The notes: generated from the letters alone by a model not told the origin. 53,181 nucleotides of DNA from Clostridiales bacterium (GCA_022800625.1 JAAWQR010000013.1:1-53181); one strand, 5' to 3'; counted from the first letter of the stretch, positions 29,526-39,329 are shown. Made by a program: numbers and translations.

Positions 29526-30245
29526 ATGGTAATAGATGCCTCAAATTATAACTACAAATCGCTGAACGAAGAAATTTCTAAATCAGATGAGATCATAATT
29601 CTGAAAAACTGTCTGGGACAAAGATTCATAGCCGCAGGAATGTCCGACCGAAAAATAACGATCGAAGGAACTCCGGGAAACGCACTCGGCGCTTATCTGA
29701 ACGGAGCTGAAATTACGGTTATGGGCAACGCTCAGGACGCAGTAGGCGACACGATGAACGCAGGAGAGATCACGGTTCACGGTAATATAGGAGACGCCGC
29801 AGGATATGCCATGCGCGGTGGCGCCGTATATGTCGAAGGAAACGCCGGATACCGCGCGGGAATTCACATGAAGGCTTACCGTGAAAAGCTCCCTGTAATG
29901 GTGATCGGAGGACGTGCGGGAAGCTTTCTAGGTGAGTATCAGGCAGGCGGACTTATTATAGTTCTCGGACTTAACAAAGACGGACACGATATCGTCGGAA
30001 ATTATCCCTGCACGGGAATGCACGGCGGGCGAATGGTACTACGCTCCGACTGCAAAAACATCAGGTTTCCGAGTCAGGTAACGGCTTCTCCCGCAACGGA
30101 TGAGGAACGCTCGCAGATAAAAAAATATGTAACGACTTACTGCGAAAAATTTTCTCTTAACGCGGACGAGATCATGGATGCTGAGTTTACCGTTATCGTT
30201 CCCGACAGCAAAAATCCGTACAGGCAGATGTATGTAGCTAACTGA
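29526..30245 (+). CDS. Glutamate synthase GXGXG-domain subunit
   Basis: A 239-residue right-handed beta-helix protein equivalent to the C-terminal GXGXG domain of GltB. The regular Gly repeats are visible as GNALGAYLNG, GNAQDAVGDTMNAG, GNIGDAAGYAMRGG and GNAGYRAGIHM. It forms the structural spacer of the synthase. It starts 2 bases after the flavoprotein stop and closes the operon. Confidence 0.92.
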   Translation: MVIDASNYNYKSLNEEISKSDEIIILKNCLGQRFIAAGMSDRKITIEGTPGNALGAYLNGAEITVMGNAQDAVGDTMNAGEITVHGNIGDAAGYAMRGGAVYVEGNAGYRAGIHMKAYREKLPVMVIGGRAGSFLGEYQAGGLIIVLGLNKDGHDIVGNYPCTGMHGGRMVLRSDCKNIRFPSQVTASPATDEERSQIKKYVTTYCEKFSLNADEIMDAEFTVIVPDSKNPYRQMYVAN

Positions 30246-30303
30246 TCGCCTGCTTAATGTCTTGTTAGAATATTTTTGTTTTATTCAGCATAAAAGAGCA
30301 CAC

Positions 30304-30346
30304 GGGCTGAGGTATCGATATATCTCAGCCTGCTGTATTTTTATTT
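30304..30346 (+). terminator. Terminator after the glutamate synthase operon
   Basis: GGCTGAG and CTCAGCC flank a loop with a small inner TAT/ATA pairing. TGTATTTTTATTT follows. Read-through into glnA is possible because I see no convincing promoter between them. Confidence 0.7.
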
Positions 30347-30395
30347 CATCGCCGAAAGATTGCCGCCAAACGGCAGAAAGGTATAAGCAAAGTAT

Positions 30396-31604
30396 ATGAA
30401 TTATTCAGCCAAAGAAATAATGCAGTACATTGAGGAAGAGGACGTAAAATTCATACGTCTTGCTTTCTGTGATATATTCGGAAAGCAGAAGAATATTTCG
30501 GTAATGCCGGGAGAGATAGAGCGGGCTTTCACTCACGGAATCGCTGTCGATGCTTCGGCTATCGACGGGTTCGGCGGAGAGATTCACTCGGACTTATTCC
30601 TCCGTCCCGACATGTCAACTCTTGTCAGGCTGCCGTGGCGTCCGGAACACGGAAGCGTTGTACGTATGTTCTGCGATGTTAAGAGACCCGACGGTTCAAT
30701 CTTTGAAAACGACACCCGTTCAATTTTAAAAAAAGCCGTAGCCGACGCCAAAGCTGAGGGAGTTAATTTTGCATTCGGTTCTGAACTGGAATTCTACTTA
30801 TTTATGATGAGTGAAGACGGCTCACCGACAAAGACACCCTATGACAATGCAGGCTACATGGACATCGCTCCCGACGACAAGGGAGAAAATGTAAGACGTG
30901 AGATATGCCTGACGCTTGAGCAGATGGATATACGTCCCGAAAGCTCGCATCACGAGGAAGGACCGGGACAAAATGAAATTGACTTCAGATATTCCGATCC
31001 TCTGACCGCGGCAGATAATGCTGTGACCTTCCGTGACGTGGTCAAGGCAATTTCCGCAAGAAACGGTCTGTCGGCGGATTTCACTCCGAAACCGCTTGCG
31101 GACAAGCCGGGAAGCGGGTTTCATATCAACATTTCCGTGTCGGGAAACGGAGAAGATCTGCTCCCCTGCATGATTGCCGGAATTTTAAAGCACATAAAAG
31201 AGATCACGCTTTTCTTAAATCCGAGCGCAGAATCATATGGAAGGCTCGGGCAGGACAAGGCTCCGGGATATATCACATGGTCTGCGGAAAACCGATCTCA
31301 GCTCATCCGAGTGCCGTTTGCCAAGGATGAATACAGGAGAGCCGAGCTGAGATCCGCCGATCCGACAGCCAATCCGTATCTTGCATTCGCACTGCTGATA
31401 TATGCCGCTCTCGACGGAATAAGAAATAAGCTAACGCCGCCCGAAAGCGCAGATTTTAACCTGTTCACCGCCAATGCGGAAACTCTGAAAAAATACGACA
31501 GACTTCCGAGAAATCTTGAAGAAGCAAAAACGGCTGCGGGAAAGAGCGAGTTTGTGCGAACCTATCTTCCAAAATCCCTGATCGACGGTTACTGCTCTAT
31601 CTGA
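30396..31604 (+). CDS. glnA: Type I glutamine synthetase
   Basis: A 402-residue GSI, somewhat shorter than the usual 440-470. The motifs are FGSELEFYLF, ESSHHEEGPGQNEIDF, GSGFHINISVSGNG, NRSQLIRVP and RAELRSADPTANPYLAF. There is no adenylylation-site region of the GSI-beta type, so it fits the shorter GSI-alpha class. A small TGCCG/CGGCA hairpin abuts the AGAAAGG ribosome site. No AAAGGC hexaloop is found here. It is upstream of the ANTAR regulator gene and probably co-transcribed with it. Confidence 0.93.
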   Translation: MNYSAKEIMQYIEEEDVKFIRLAFCDIFGKQKNISVMPGEIERAFTHGIAVDASAIDGFGGEIHSDLFLRPDMSTLVRLPWRPEHGSVVRMFCDVKRPDGSIFENDTRSILKKAVADAKAEGVNFAFGSELEFYLFMMSEDGSPTKTPYDNAGYMDIAPDDKGENVRREICLTLEQMDIRPESSHHEEGPGQNEIDFRYSDPLTAADNAVTFRDVVKAISARNGLSADFTPKPLADKPGSGFHINISVSGNGEDLLPCMIAGILKHIKEITLFLNPSAESYGRLGQDKAPGYITWSAENRSQLIRVPFAKDEYRRAELRSADPTANPYLAFALLIYAALDGIRNKLTPPESADFNLFTANAETLKKYDRLPRNLEEAKTAAGKSEFVRTYLPKSLIDGYCSI

Positions 31605-31690
31605 GTATACATGACATTTAATGCCTGAATCTGTAAATCATAATTCAAAAGCGAACTTAAAACCGAAGCGGAAAGGCAAGGAATATAAAA

Positions 31691-32278
31691 ATGGAAGCTA
31701 CTCAAAGAGTATACAGTGTACTGCTCGTCTCTTCCTCGGAAAAATTCAATACTTCCCTGTCGGCATTGCTTCAGGGTTCAAGATTTGATCCTGTAAGAGC
31801 TGTCGAAAGTATCGGCTCTGCTCAGCGTGAGATTCTTGAAAGATCATATGATATAGTTCTTGTAAACTCACCGCTGCCCGATGAAGTCGGGATAGAATTT
31901 GCGATCGATGTATGCTCGGGAAGCTCTGCCGCGGCGCTGATGTTTTTAAAAAGCGATATGTACGGCGAAATTTATCCCAAGGTAACGCGCCACGGAGTTT
32001 TGACCTTACAAAAGCCTACGTCATCGCAGATGGTCTCCCATGCGCTGAGCTGGCTCTGCGCGGTTCGCGAGCGTCTGAGACGGCTTGAGAAAAAAACTGT
32101 TTCCGCTCAGGAAAAATTAGAAGAGATCAGATTTGTCAACCGCGCCAAGTGGCTGCTGATCGAAGAGCTGAAAATGACCGAAACAGACGCGCACCGCTAT
32201 ATTGAAAAGCAGGCAATGGATCAGTGCATTTCAAAGAAAAAGGTGGCGGAGCGAATAATCAAAACATATGGAAGCTGA
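31691..32278 (+). CDS. ANTAR-domain RNA-binding antiterminator with pseudo-receiver
   Basis: A 195-residue regulator. Residues 1-120 have a response-regulator fold, but the phosphorylation site is lost: the usual acidic pair after beta-1 is VSSSEKF, and the acceptor Asp after beta-3 is Asn (DIVLVNSPLPD). The conserved Lys is kept (LQKPTS). A coiled-coil helix (RLRRLEKKTVSAQEKLEEI) leads to the ANTAR domain (about 140-193), with AKWLLIEELKMTETDAHRYI and KKKVAERII. ANTAR proteins bind hexaloop RNA hairpins and prevent termination. The two AAAGGC leaders at 24.8 and 25.1 kb are its likely targets. Activity is probably set by ligand or partner binding rather than phosphorylation. Confidence 0.9.
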   Translation: MEATQRVYSVLLVSSSEKFNTSLSALLQGSRFDPVRAVESIGSAQREILERSYDIVLVNSPLPDEVGIEFAIDVCSGSSAAALMFLKSDMYGEIYPKVTRHGVLTLQKPTSSQMVSHALSWLCAVRERLRRLEKKTVSAQEKLEEIRFVNRAKWLLIEELKMTETDAHRYIEKQAMDQCISKKKVAERIIKTYGS

Positions 32279-32329
32279 TAAATAAAGCCGCCTCTTTTGC
32301 ACTGACGGATAAGGAAGTTTCTATACCTG

Positions 32330-32380
32330 AAAACGGTGAAGTATCCTCATATCGGACACTTCACCGTTTTTTATTTTTTT
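32330..32380 (+). terminator. Terminator after the ANTAR regulator
   Basis: AAAACGGTGAAGT and its exact complement form a 13-bp stem followed by a run of T residues. Confidence 0.9.
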
Positions 32381-32504
32381 ATAAACCGTCTGCCTGTTAC
32401 AGTATGCCATATCGTTGCTGTTTATTCCGTACATCAGACAGCGTTTCGTTGTACCGTCGCAAATTCAGGCACTTTCCCTCAAAAAACATATATTATTAAG
32501 CCGA

Positions 32505-33590
32505 TTATTTAATTGTAAACCGACATTTCGGAAAATTAGTACATCCCCAAAATTGATTACCTGCATTTGCCCCCTTGGAAGCAGTCCGCAATACCAGTTT
32601 ACCGCCGCACCTCGGACATATATTATCAATTTCTGTGTTTTCGGTATTATTCGACTGAACATTTAACGGTTCATTTATAGCATCATCTCGTTCCGCAATA
32701 GTTGCAACAGGTATATGAACCGCTGAACCCGATTCCTGCAAGTTTGTCTCAACAGTTGTTATTTTTACAATCGTTTCATCTGATACAGAACTTATTTTTT
32801 CTTCTAAATGGTTTTTAATATCTAATATATGATGAACTTTTTCTTCTTCACTGATTTGAGTGTATGAATAAAGTTTGCCGTATATATTTGCAATATCCTC
32901 ATCCGTCATAAAGTTTGACGATACTGTTTTACATATATCAGACACAGCAGATGCAACCTGATTACGTTTAATCACCTTAATTTCATCGCTTTTGATTGTA
33001 AAATTTTTCAAAGTGCATCTTTCTGAAAACACAACAACCGAATACATAGGAATCTGTTCTCCAATCAATGCTCTCAGATGTTTTATATGAGAACGATTTT
33101 GCATGATCGGATTATAAAACTGCTCCTTATGACTTCGACCTCAACCGGATGGCAATGTTTGATACCAATTCTTTTGATTTTCGTTCCCGAAAATCCAACC
33201 GCTGTAATTTTTGCTCTCAAACACAAAAAAACCTTTTTTGGTCAGCATTAAAACATCTATTTCTGTCGTTTCCCCATTATCTTTTGGAATATATACATTA
33301 AAGAGAAACTTAGCACCGTCTTTTTCAAAATGCTGCAAATATTTATATGTAAGATATTCTCCGTATCTGCCTATATCACGCTTAAGTAAATGGAACGGAA
33401 CTTTGGTTATATTATAATATGCGCCTTCTTTATACTTTTTTATTTGAAATATATAAACAATTACAGAAACAATGAGCAACATTGCTATCGGCATCAGAAT
33501 AATAGGATTAAGAATAAATTTGAGCCCTTCCACGCAAGAAGTAAGAAACTGAATTGCCATATCAATTAACAATTGACCTATTTCATTCAT
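32505..33590 (-). pseudogene. NERD-domain protein with topoisomerase-type zinc ribbon, split by an in-frame TGA
   Basis: Reading on the minus strand, residues 1-149 carry one or two membrane helices (about 20-45) and a NERD nuclease-like domain (RDIGRYGEYLTYKYL, NVYIPKDNGETTEIDVLML, KKGFFVFESKNYSGWIFG). A TGA at 33143-33141 then interrupts, and the same frame continues with QFYNPIMQNRSHIKHL, the normal NERD continuation. A spacer and a C-terminal zinc ribbon follow (CPRCGGKLVLR, FWGCTNFPKCRFT). The whole would be 361 residues. TGA is a normal stop elsewhere in the window (rpsR, lepB), so this is probably a nonsense mutation. The downstream half could be re-initiated at an ATG (33104). Confidence 0.75.
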
Positions 33591-33733
33591 AATAATGTAC
33601 CTCACACTTTTCTTAATTTTTCATCATATATCCTGATTCAAGTGTTACTTGCCTTTGGTTTAATGCTGATAAAGTTAAAACCTGCCGGTGTTTGCAATTT
33701 ACTTTTTCATGCGACATAACTTTTACGGTAGAT

Positions 33734-34114
33734 TTATTTATTTTTATTCTGTTTTTCTTTCAAATGCCGCTTTATCGCCTCGAACGACTTATCTCCTATA
33801 ACATGTTCGATCTTACATGCGTCCTCAGCCGCCGCTTCGGAATCAACTCCGAGACCTATGAGCATTTCTGTAAGCACTACATGGCGCTCATATATTTTCT
33901 CGGCGATTTCACGTCCGGATTCTGTAAGTGTTATAAAACCATCCCTGTCAACACTGATAAGACCGCCGTTTTTGAGAATTCCCACAGCGCGGCTGACACT
34001 TGGCTTTGAAAATCCCATATATTCTCCGACATCGATCGACCTGACAACGCCTTTTTGCCCTGTAAGAATAAGTATCGTTTCAAGGTACATCTGCCCTGAC
34101 TCCTGTAAAATCAA
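33734..34114 (-). CDS. DtxR/MntR-family metal-dependent repressor
   Basis: A 126-residue regulator of iron or manganese uptake genes. ESGQMYLETILIL opens the winged-helix domain and DVGEYMGFSKPSVSRAV is the recognition helix. The dimerisation domain has the metal-ligand positions in ERHVVLTEML, DACKIEHVI and EAIKRHL. There is no SH3-like third domain, as in MntR. The start is a TTG at 34114, placed 8 bases after GAGGGGAG and matching the family N-terminus. A promoter lies upstream. No transporter gene is adjacent. Confidence 0.88.
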   Translation of the reverse strand: MILQESGQMYLETILILTGQKGVVRSIDVGEYMGFSKPSVSRAVGILKNGGLISVDRDGFITLTESGREIAEKIYERHVVLTEMLIGLGVDSEAAAEDACKIEHVIGDKSFEAIKRHLKEKQNKNK

Positions 34115-34174
34115 AAAACGTCTCCCCTCTCATATGCTGCAGTTATATCAAGATACAAAATATTTATCAATCTG

Positions 34175-34203
34175 ACTATATAATATCACAAACCCCCCGT
34201 CAA
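34175..34203 (-). promoter_or_regulatory. Promoter of the DtxR-family gene
   Basis: TTGACG (34203-34198), a 17-base spacer and TATAGT (34180-34175). Confidence 0.65.
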
Positions 34204-34204
34204 A

Positions 34205-34244
34205 TCAAGATAGAACGGGAAATTCTCATCCCGTTCTATCTTGA
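34205..34244. terminator. Long perfect hairpin between merR and dtxR
   Basis: TCAAGATAGAACGGGA and its exact complement form a 16-bp stem with an 8-base loop. T-runs are weak on both sides. It probably ends the merR transcript. Confidence 0.55.
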
Positions 34245-34313
34245 CATATTTATTCTTGTTTTATTTCGCCGAATAGGGCAAAACATCCGTATTCAGATAA
34301 GAATAGCGCTCTC

Positions 34314-35042
34314 TTAATGAGAACAATAAGCAGAAATAGCCTGACTGACAAAATCGGCAGTACCGTCCCCGCCTGACTTGTCAATATTACTCTTGAAACG
34401 TCCGTCATTTACATACATTTGTCCTAATCCGCGAAGGATTTCATTTGTACATACATAATAATTTTCGGTTATAAATTTCTGTAAATCTGAAATTTTCTTT
34501 TGTACTTTATCGCAGTCAGGTGCTAAATGCTTTAATTCCCCCAATTCCGAAAAGATCGTAAGCAGTTCGGTTGAAGTCTTTGTATAACTTCCCTCAGTTC
34601 GGGAAGTTTTCTTTTGCTCGTACTCTTGATACGCTTTAGTATCTCCCCATTTTTCTTTTACTTCAGCCTTATACCTATCGATCTCATTTTTATCAAAAAC
34701 ATCAAATTTCATTGTTTTTACTCCCTTGCTTTGAATTTCACGGGCAAAGGCAATAAGCTCCCCCATATGCTTATATTGCAGTTCTAACAATTCGATCTGT
34801 CGGACAATTGCTTCTGACGAATCAAAATCAGGACTGTCAAGAATTGTTTTGATATCTTTTAAAGGGAACTGCAATTCACGAAACAATAAAATATTCTGCA
34901 AACGGCTAAGTGCTGTATCGTCATACAGCCGATAGCCTGCTTCGGTAACTTTCGTCGGCTTCAAAAGTCCGATAGCATCATAGTGATGCAGTGTGCGCAC
35001 GCTGACACCTGTGATTCTGCTGACTTCTTTTACTGTTCGCAT
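34314..35042 (-). CDS. MerR-family regulator with TipAS-like effector domain
   Basis: A 242-residue regulator. Residues 1-70 are the MerR winged helix (VKEVSRITGVSVRTLHHYDAIGLL, GYRLYDDTALSRLQNI). A dimerising coiled coil follows at about 75-115. Residues from about 125 match the TipAS domain, which binds thiopeptide and other hydrophobic compounds (YEQKKTSRTEGSY, ITENYYVCTNEILRGLGQMYVND). Proteins of this type (TipA, Mta, SkgA) usually activate their own gene and multidrug genes. No efflux pump lies beside it in this window. Confidence 0.9.
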   Translation of the reverse strand: MRTVKEVSRITGVSVRTLHHYDAIGLLKPTKVTEAGYRLYDDTALSRLQNILLFRELQFPLKDIKTILDSPDFDSSEAIVRQIELLELQYKHMGELIAFAREIQSKGVKTMKFDVFDKNEIDRYKAEVKEKWGDTKAYQEYEQKKTSRTEGSYTKTSTELLTIFSELGELKHLAPDCDKVQKKISDLQKFITENYYVCTNEILRGLGQMYVNDGRFKSNIDKSGGDGTADFVSQAISAYCSH

Positions 35043-35064
35043 AGCTATAACACCTTTCTCGGGA

Positions 35065-35109
35065 CTGAAAGAAGCATATGCTCACTTTCGGCTGTCATCT
35101 TCTTTCAGA
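35065..35109 (-). other. Inverted repeat in the merR 5' leader
   Basis: CTGAAAGAAG and its exact complement CTTCTTTCAG are separated by about 24 bases in the transcribed leader, just before the ribosome site. The function is unknown. Confidence 0.4.
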
Positions 35110-35131
35110 CTAATTCCTCCCGTGTAATTCC

Positions 35132-35162
35132 ATTATAGTCTATCACGTTACGCAAGAGTCAA
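35132..35162 (-). promoter_or_regulatory. MerR-type promoter with 19-base spacer
   Basis: TTGACT (35162-35157) and TATAAT (35137-35132) are separated by 19 bases, the overlong spacer typical of MerR-activated promoters. The spacer carries an imperfect dyad centred on GCGTAACG. This predicts autoregulation by the MerR/TipAS protein. Confidence 0.75.
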
Positions 35163-35280
35163 TAGGTTTTTTGATATTTTCTGATTTTTTTATTTTGTCA
35201 ATTTTGGATCGGCAAAAAAGGCTCTTTAATGTCCGTTACATTCATTTGCAAGGAGCATACTATTATACTCAACAGATAAT

Positions 35281-36213
35281 TCAGGCTTTTTTCAGTGCAG
35301 CCGCATACCATCCGTTTTCACGCAACTCACTCATCGGCTCAAAGCCTGCGTCTTCCAAAGCCGCTAAGGTTTCCTCAGCCCTCTCACAGATTATTCCTGA
35401 AACAATAAGCGTCGCATTATCCTTGAGATATGATCCGATGTCGGGAGCAAGACGGATTATTACATCGGCGACTATATTTACCGCTGCTACGTCAAATTCA
35501 GCTCCGCTCGGATCAACCTCGCGAACAAGATCGGATACCTCGCAATCCATATTTCGGACTTTGTTGAGTAAAACATTTTCGCGTGCAACCTTGACTGCAT
35601 TCGGATCGATATCACAGGCATAACAGTATCCTGCGCCGAGCTTTGAAGCACATATTGCAAGAATTCCCGAACCGCACCCCACGTCAATCATACGGCATCC
35701 CTCGCTTACATAATCCTCAAGCAAAGCGGCGCAAAGTCTTGTAGTCTCATGAGTTCCCGTACCGAACGCCATTCCGGGATCCATCAAAACGGTAATCTCA
35801 CCGTCTGCGGCATCATATTTCTCCCAAACAGGAACGATAACGATTCTTTTTCCCGTATGTATCGGCTTATAATATGCCTTCCATGAGTTTGCCCAATCCT
35901 CTTCGCTTACTTCATCAGTAACTACTTCAGCTTCGATATTCAGCTCAGAAAAACGATTTCTTATCATCATTACAGTCTCGGCAGGACTTGATGCGGCAGG
36001 TACAAATATTGAAACTGCTGCTTTTGTTCTGTCGGCGTTAAGTATGCTCTCGTCTATCAGATCGCCGTATACTCCGTCAAGCTCACGGTCTACATCTGAA
36101 TAATCTTCAATCATAAGACCGCTGTTTATCATGCACAAAACAGAACACACCGTGTCAAGATCTTCGGATTTGCAGGAAGTTTTTATCTGTATCCAATCTT
36201 TACTGTTATCCAT
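35281..36213 (-). CDS. prmA: Ribosomal protein L11 methyltransferase
   Basis: A 310-residue SAM-dependent enzyme that trimethylates ribosomal protein L11. The N-terminal substrate-recognition domain (about 1-100) is followed by a linker and the methyltransferase domain. That domain has MDPGMAFGTGTHETTRLC, the SAM loop MIDVGCGSGILAICASKLG and VNIVADVI in the place of the N-P-P-like motif. It follows dnaJ by 18 bases, the arrangement seen in many Firmicutes heat-shock operons. Confidence 0.95.
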   Translation of the reverse strand: MDNSKDWIQIKTSCKSEDLDTVCSVLCMINSGLMIEDYSDVDRELDGVYGDLIDESILNADRTKAAVSIFVPAASSPAETVMMIRNRFSELNIEAEVVTDEVSEEDWANSWKAYYKPIHTGKRIVIVPVWEKYDAADGEITVLMDPGMAFGTGTHETTRLCAALLEDYVSEGCRMIDVGCGSGILAICASKLGAGYCYACDIDPNAVKVARENVLLNKVRNMDCEVSDLVREVDPSGAEFDVAAVNIVADVIIRLAPDIGSYLKDNATLIVSGIICERAEETLAALEDAGFEPMSELRENGWYAAALKKA

Positions 36214-36231
36214 TCAATATCTCCGTATTTT

Positions 36232-37359
36232 TCAGTTTCCCTTAAAAAACTTCTTAAAAAATTTCGTGCGTTTCGTATAGTTTTTGTCACCGCATGAATC
36301 TGCAAACTTACGCAGCAAATTTTTTTGCTCTTCTGACAAATTTTTCGGAACCTCAACAATTACCGTAATATTAAGGTTTCCGCGTGACTTTGAATTGACG
36401 TACTGAACGCCTTTTTGCCTGAGAGTGAACATCGTACCCGTTTGAGTTCCCTCGGGAATAGTATATTTTTGCTTTCCTTCAAGAGTCGGAACCTCAATTT
36501 CAGCTCCGAGCGTAGCCTCGGCATAAGTGATAGGAACTTCGCAGTACAGGTCGTAGCCGTCGCGCTCGAACACTGCATGAGGACGAACCGATACGATAAT
36601 GTTTAGGTCTCCCGCAGGTCCTCCGTTACGTCCGTCGCTTCCCTGCCCTCTGAGCGCTATACGCTGCCCGTCGTCAATTCCGGCGGGGATATTGACGTCC
36701 AATTTCTTTGAAACCCTGACATATCCTGCTCCTCTGCATTCATGACACGGCTTTTCGATTATTTTTCCGGTACCGTGACAGCTGTCGCACTGTCTCGTAG
36801 TTTGCATCATACCGAGCGGTGTGCGCTGCTGTACTCTGACCTGACCCGAGCCTCCGCATGCGGTGCAGGTTTTGGGTGCACTACCTGCCTCTGCGCCCGA
36901 ACCCGAGCATGAGCCGCATTTTTGTATCTTATTGAAAGATACTTCTTTTTTCACGCCGAACACGGCTTCCTCAAATGAAAGAGTAACGCGTACATTGATA
37001 TCGTCGCCTCTTACAGGACCGTTTCTTCGAGATCCGCCCGAAGAGCCGCCGAAAAAGCTTGAAAAAATATCTCCGATATCAAATCCGAAGTCACCGAATC
37101 CGCCGAATCCCGCTCCTCCGCCTGCAGACGGATCGAACGCAGCATGTCCGTATGCGTCATACTTTGCCTTTTTATCGCTGTCGGACAGCACGTCGTAAGC
37201 TTCATTGACTTCTTTAAACTTTTGCTCGGCTTCCTTATCTCCCGGATTCATATCGGGGTGATACTTTTTAGCAAGCTTGCGGTACGCCTTTTTTATTTCA
37301 TCATCGGACGAACCTTTGGAAACGCCGAGTACCTCATAATAATCGCGTTTGTCAGCCAT
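36232..37359 (-). CDS. dnaJ: Chaperone DnaJ (Hsp40)
   Basis: A 375-residue type I J-protein that stimulates DnaK ATPase and delivers substrates. Its parts in order are the J domain with HPD ([11 protein letters not shown]), the Gly/Phe linker (about 75-110), four CxxCxGxG zinc repeats ([36 protein letters not shown]) and two C-terminal substrate domains. The first repeat has the CxxCxGxG form intact. It lies 131 bases after dnaK with an intervening hairpin, so it may be expressed less than dnaK. Confidence 0.97.
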   Translation of the reverse strand: MADKRDYYEVLGVSKGSSDDEIKKAYRKLAKKYHPDMNPGDKEAEQKFKEVNEAYDVLSDSDKKAKYDAYGHAAFDPSAGGGAGFGGFGDFGFDIGDIFSSFFGGSSGGSRRNGPVRGDDINVRVTLSFEEAVFGVKKEVSFNKIQKCGSCSGSGAEAGSAPKTCTACGGSGQVRVQQRTPLGMMQTTRQCDSCHGTGKIIEKPCHECRGAGYVRVSKKLDVNIPAGIDDGQRIALRGQGSDGRNGGPAGDLNIIVSVRPHAVFERDGYDLYCEVPITYAEATLGAEIEVPTLEGKQKYTIPEGTQTGTMFTLRQKGVQYVNSKSRGNLNITVIVEVPKNLSEEQKNLLRKFADSCGDKNYTKRTKFFKKFFKGN

Positions 37360-37412
37360 TTTCTATGGAATCCTTTCTTTATGTAAACGACTTTTGCCTG
37401 ATACCTGCAAAT

Positions 37413-37442
37413 GGGGCTGTCGCACATATGTGTGAAAGCCCC
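37413..37442 (-). other. Hairpin between dnaK and dnaJ
   Basis: GGGGCT and AGCCCC enclose an inner CACA/TGTG stem. No T-tract follows on the minus strand. It may stabilise the dnaK message or partly reduce read-through to dnaJ. Confidence 0.5.
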
Positions 37443-37490
37443 GAATATTTGCGCTGTATATAAGTTCTGTTTATTCAGATATGTCGCTTA

Positions 37491-39329
37491 TCAGTTATCG
37501 CTCTTATCTTCAAAATCAGCGCTGTAGTATGTGCCGTCAGCACCCGTTTCTCCGCCCTGATTCATATTAGGATCTGCCTGTCCTTGAGCTCCTGCCTGAT
37601 CTGCATAGATCTTCTGTGCGATCGGATAGAACGCCTTTTCAAGCGCTTCTGTGTCAGCCTTGACAGCTTCCATATCGTCGCCTTTAATTGTTTCTTTCAG
37701 CTTGTCGATTGCAGGACGAACGCTGTCGCGGTCTGCATCGGTAATCTTATCGCCGAGATCGGAGAGAGATTTCTCGCTCTGATAAATAAGGTTTTCAGCG
37801 CGGTTCTTAACCTCTATCATTTCCTTCTGCTTCTTATCTGCTTCTGCAAACTTTTCAGCATCGTGAACAGCCTTGTCAATGTCCTCTTTTGACATGTTTG
37901 TTGAAGAAGTGATTGTGATGTGCTGCTCTTTTCCTGTTCCCTTATCGAGAGCAGATACGTTTACGATACCGTTAGCATCAATGTCGAAGGTAACTTCGAT
38001 CTGCGGAACTCCGCGCGGAGCAGGTGTGATTCCGTCAAGGACGAATCTTCCGAGAGTCGTGTTTCCGGCAGCCATATCGCGCTCACCCTGAAGGACGTGT
38101 ATCTCAACAGAGCTTTGACCGTCTGCGGCAGTTGAGTAAACCTGGCTCTTCTTTACGGGGATAGTCGTATTTCTGTCGATAATTCTGTTGAATACGCCGC
38201 CGAGCGTCTCAATGCCGAGCGATAGGGGAGTGACGTCAAGGAGAAGAAGATCTTTAACATCTCCGCCGAGGACTCCGCCCTGAATTGCAGCGCCGATAGC
38301 AACACATTCGTCAGGATTGATACCCTTAAACGGATCTTTGCCGATAAATGCCTTGATAGCATCCTGTACAGCGGGAATTCTTGTCGAACCGCCGACAAGG
38401 AGAACCTTATCTATCTGAGACGGCTGAAGTCCCGCGTCGCGGAGAACCTGCTTTGTAGGCTCAATAGTAGCATTCACGAGATCAGCTGTAAGCTCATTAA
38501 ATGTTGCTCTTGTCAGAGTGCCGTCGAAGTGCTTCGGACCTGTAGCATCAGCCGTAATGAACGGAAGGTTGATATTAGCGGAAGCCATTCCCGAAAGCTC
38601 AATCTTAGCCTTCTCAGCAGCATCCTTCAGTCTCTGAAGCGCCATCTTATCTTTTCTCAGGTCAATGCCTGCGTTTTCTTTCATGAACTGCTCTGCGATC
38701 CAGTCAATGATACGGCTGTCAAAATCATCGCCGCCGAGCTTGTTATTACCGGCTGTCGCAAGAACCTCAAATACACCGTCGGAGATCTCAAGCAGAGATA
38801 CGTCAAATGTACCGCCGCCGAGGTCGTATATCATGATCTTCTGCTCTTCTTCTTTATCCATGCCGTATGCGAGAGCAGCAGCTGTCGGCTCGTTAATGAT
38901 ACGGAGCACTTCAAGACCTGCTATCTTGCCCGCGTCCTTTGTAGCCTGTCTCTGAGCGTCTGAGAAGTATGCAGGAACGGTAATTACAGCCTGAGTTACA
39001 CTTGTGCCGAGGTATGCTTCAGCATCGCTCTTGAGCTTCTGTAGAATCATCGCGGAGATTTCCTGAGGCGTAAACTGCTTGTCATCAATCGTTACCTTGT
39101 AGTCGCGTCCCATTTCACGCTTAATGCTCATAACGGTCTTATCGGGGTTTGTAATAGACTGACGCTTTGCAACCTGACCTACCATTCTCTCTCCTGTCTT
39201 AGAGAATGCAACAACAGACGGAGTGGTTCTTGCCCCTTCAGGATTCGGAATAACAGTAGGCTCGCCGCCTTCAAAAACTGCAACGCATGAGTTCGTTGTA
39301 CCGAGGTCAATACCGATTATCTTTCCCAT
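37491..39329 (-). CDS. dnaK: Chaperone DnaK (Hsp70)
   Basis: A 612-residue Hsp70. The ATPase domain has [36 protein letters not shown] and [16 protein letters not shown]. The substrate domain begins after the [19 protein letters not shown] linker. The C-terminal lid ends in a short Gly/Gln-rich tail and an acidic DFEDKSDN end. A 23- to 25-residue deletion in the ATPase domain compared with E. coli DnaK is typical of Gram-positive forms and fits the total length. The ribosome site is AGAAAGG, 14 bases upstream. Confidence 0.98.
   Translation of the reverse strand: MGKIIGIDLGTTNSCVAVFEGGEPTVIPNPEGARTTPSVVAFSKTGERMVGQVAKRQSITNPDKTVMSIKREMGRDYKVTIDDKQFTPQEISAMILQKLKSDAEAYLGTSVTQAVITVPAYFSDAQRQATKDAGKIAGLEVLRIINEPTAAALAYGMDKEEEQKIMIYDLGGGTFDVSLLEISDGVFEVLATAGNNKLGGDDFDSRIIDWIAEQFMKENAGIDLRKDKMALQRLKDAAEKAKIELSGMASANINLPFITADATGPKHFDGTLTRATFNELTADLVNATIEPTKQVLRDAGLQPSQIDKVLLVGGSTRIPAVQDAIKAFIGKDPFKGINPDECVAIGAAIQGGVLGGDVKDLLLLDVTPLSLGIETLGGVFNRIIDRNTTIPVKKSQVYSTAADGQSSVEIHVLQGERDMAAGNTTLGRFVLDGITPAPRGVPQIEVTFDIDANGIVNVSALDKGTGKEQHITITSSTNMSKEDIDKAVHDAEKFAEADKKQKEMIEVKNRAENLIYQSEKSLSDLGDKITDADRDSVRPAIDKLKETIKGDDMEAVKADTEALEKAFYPIAQKIYADQAGAQGQADPNMNQGGETGADGTYYSADFEDKSDN

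Noticed and set aside
30346..30395. ANTAR hexaloop leader before glnA
   Set aside because: The only hairpin is TGCCG/CGGCA with loop CCAAA. No A-x-x-G hexaloop or terminator overlaps it.
33141..33143. Selenocysteine or reassigned TGA codon
   Set aside because: TGA is an ordinary stop elsewhere in the window, NERD proteins do not have a selenocysteine there, and no convincing SECIS-like hairpin follows.
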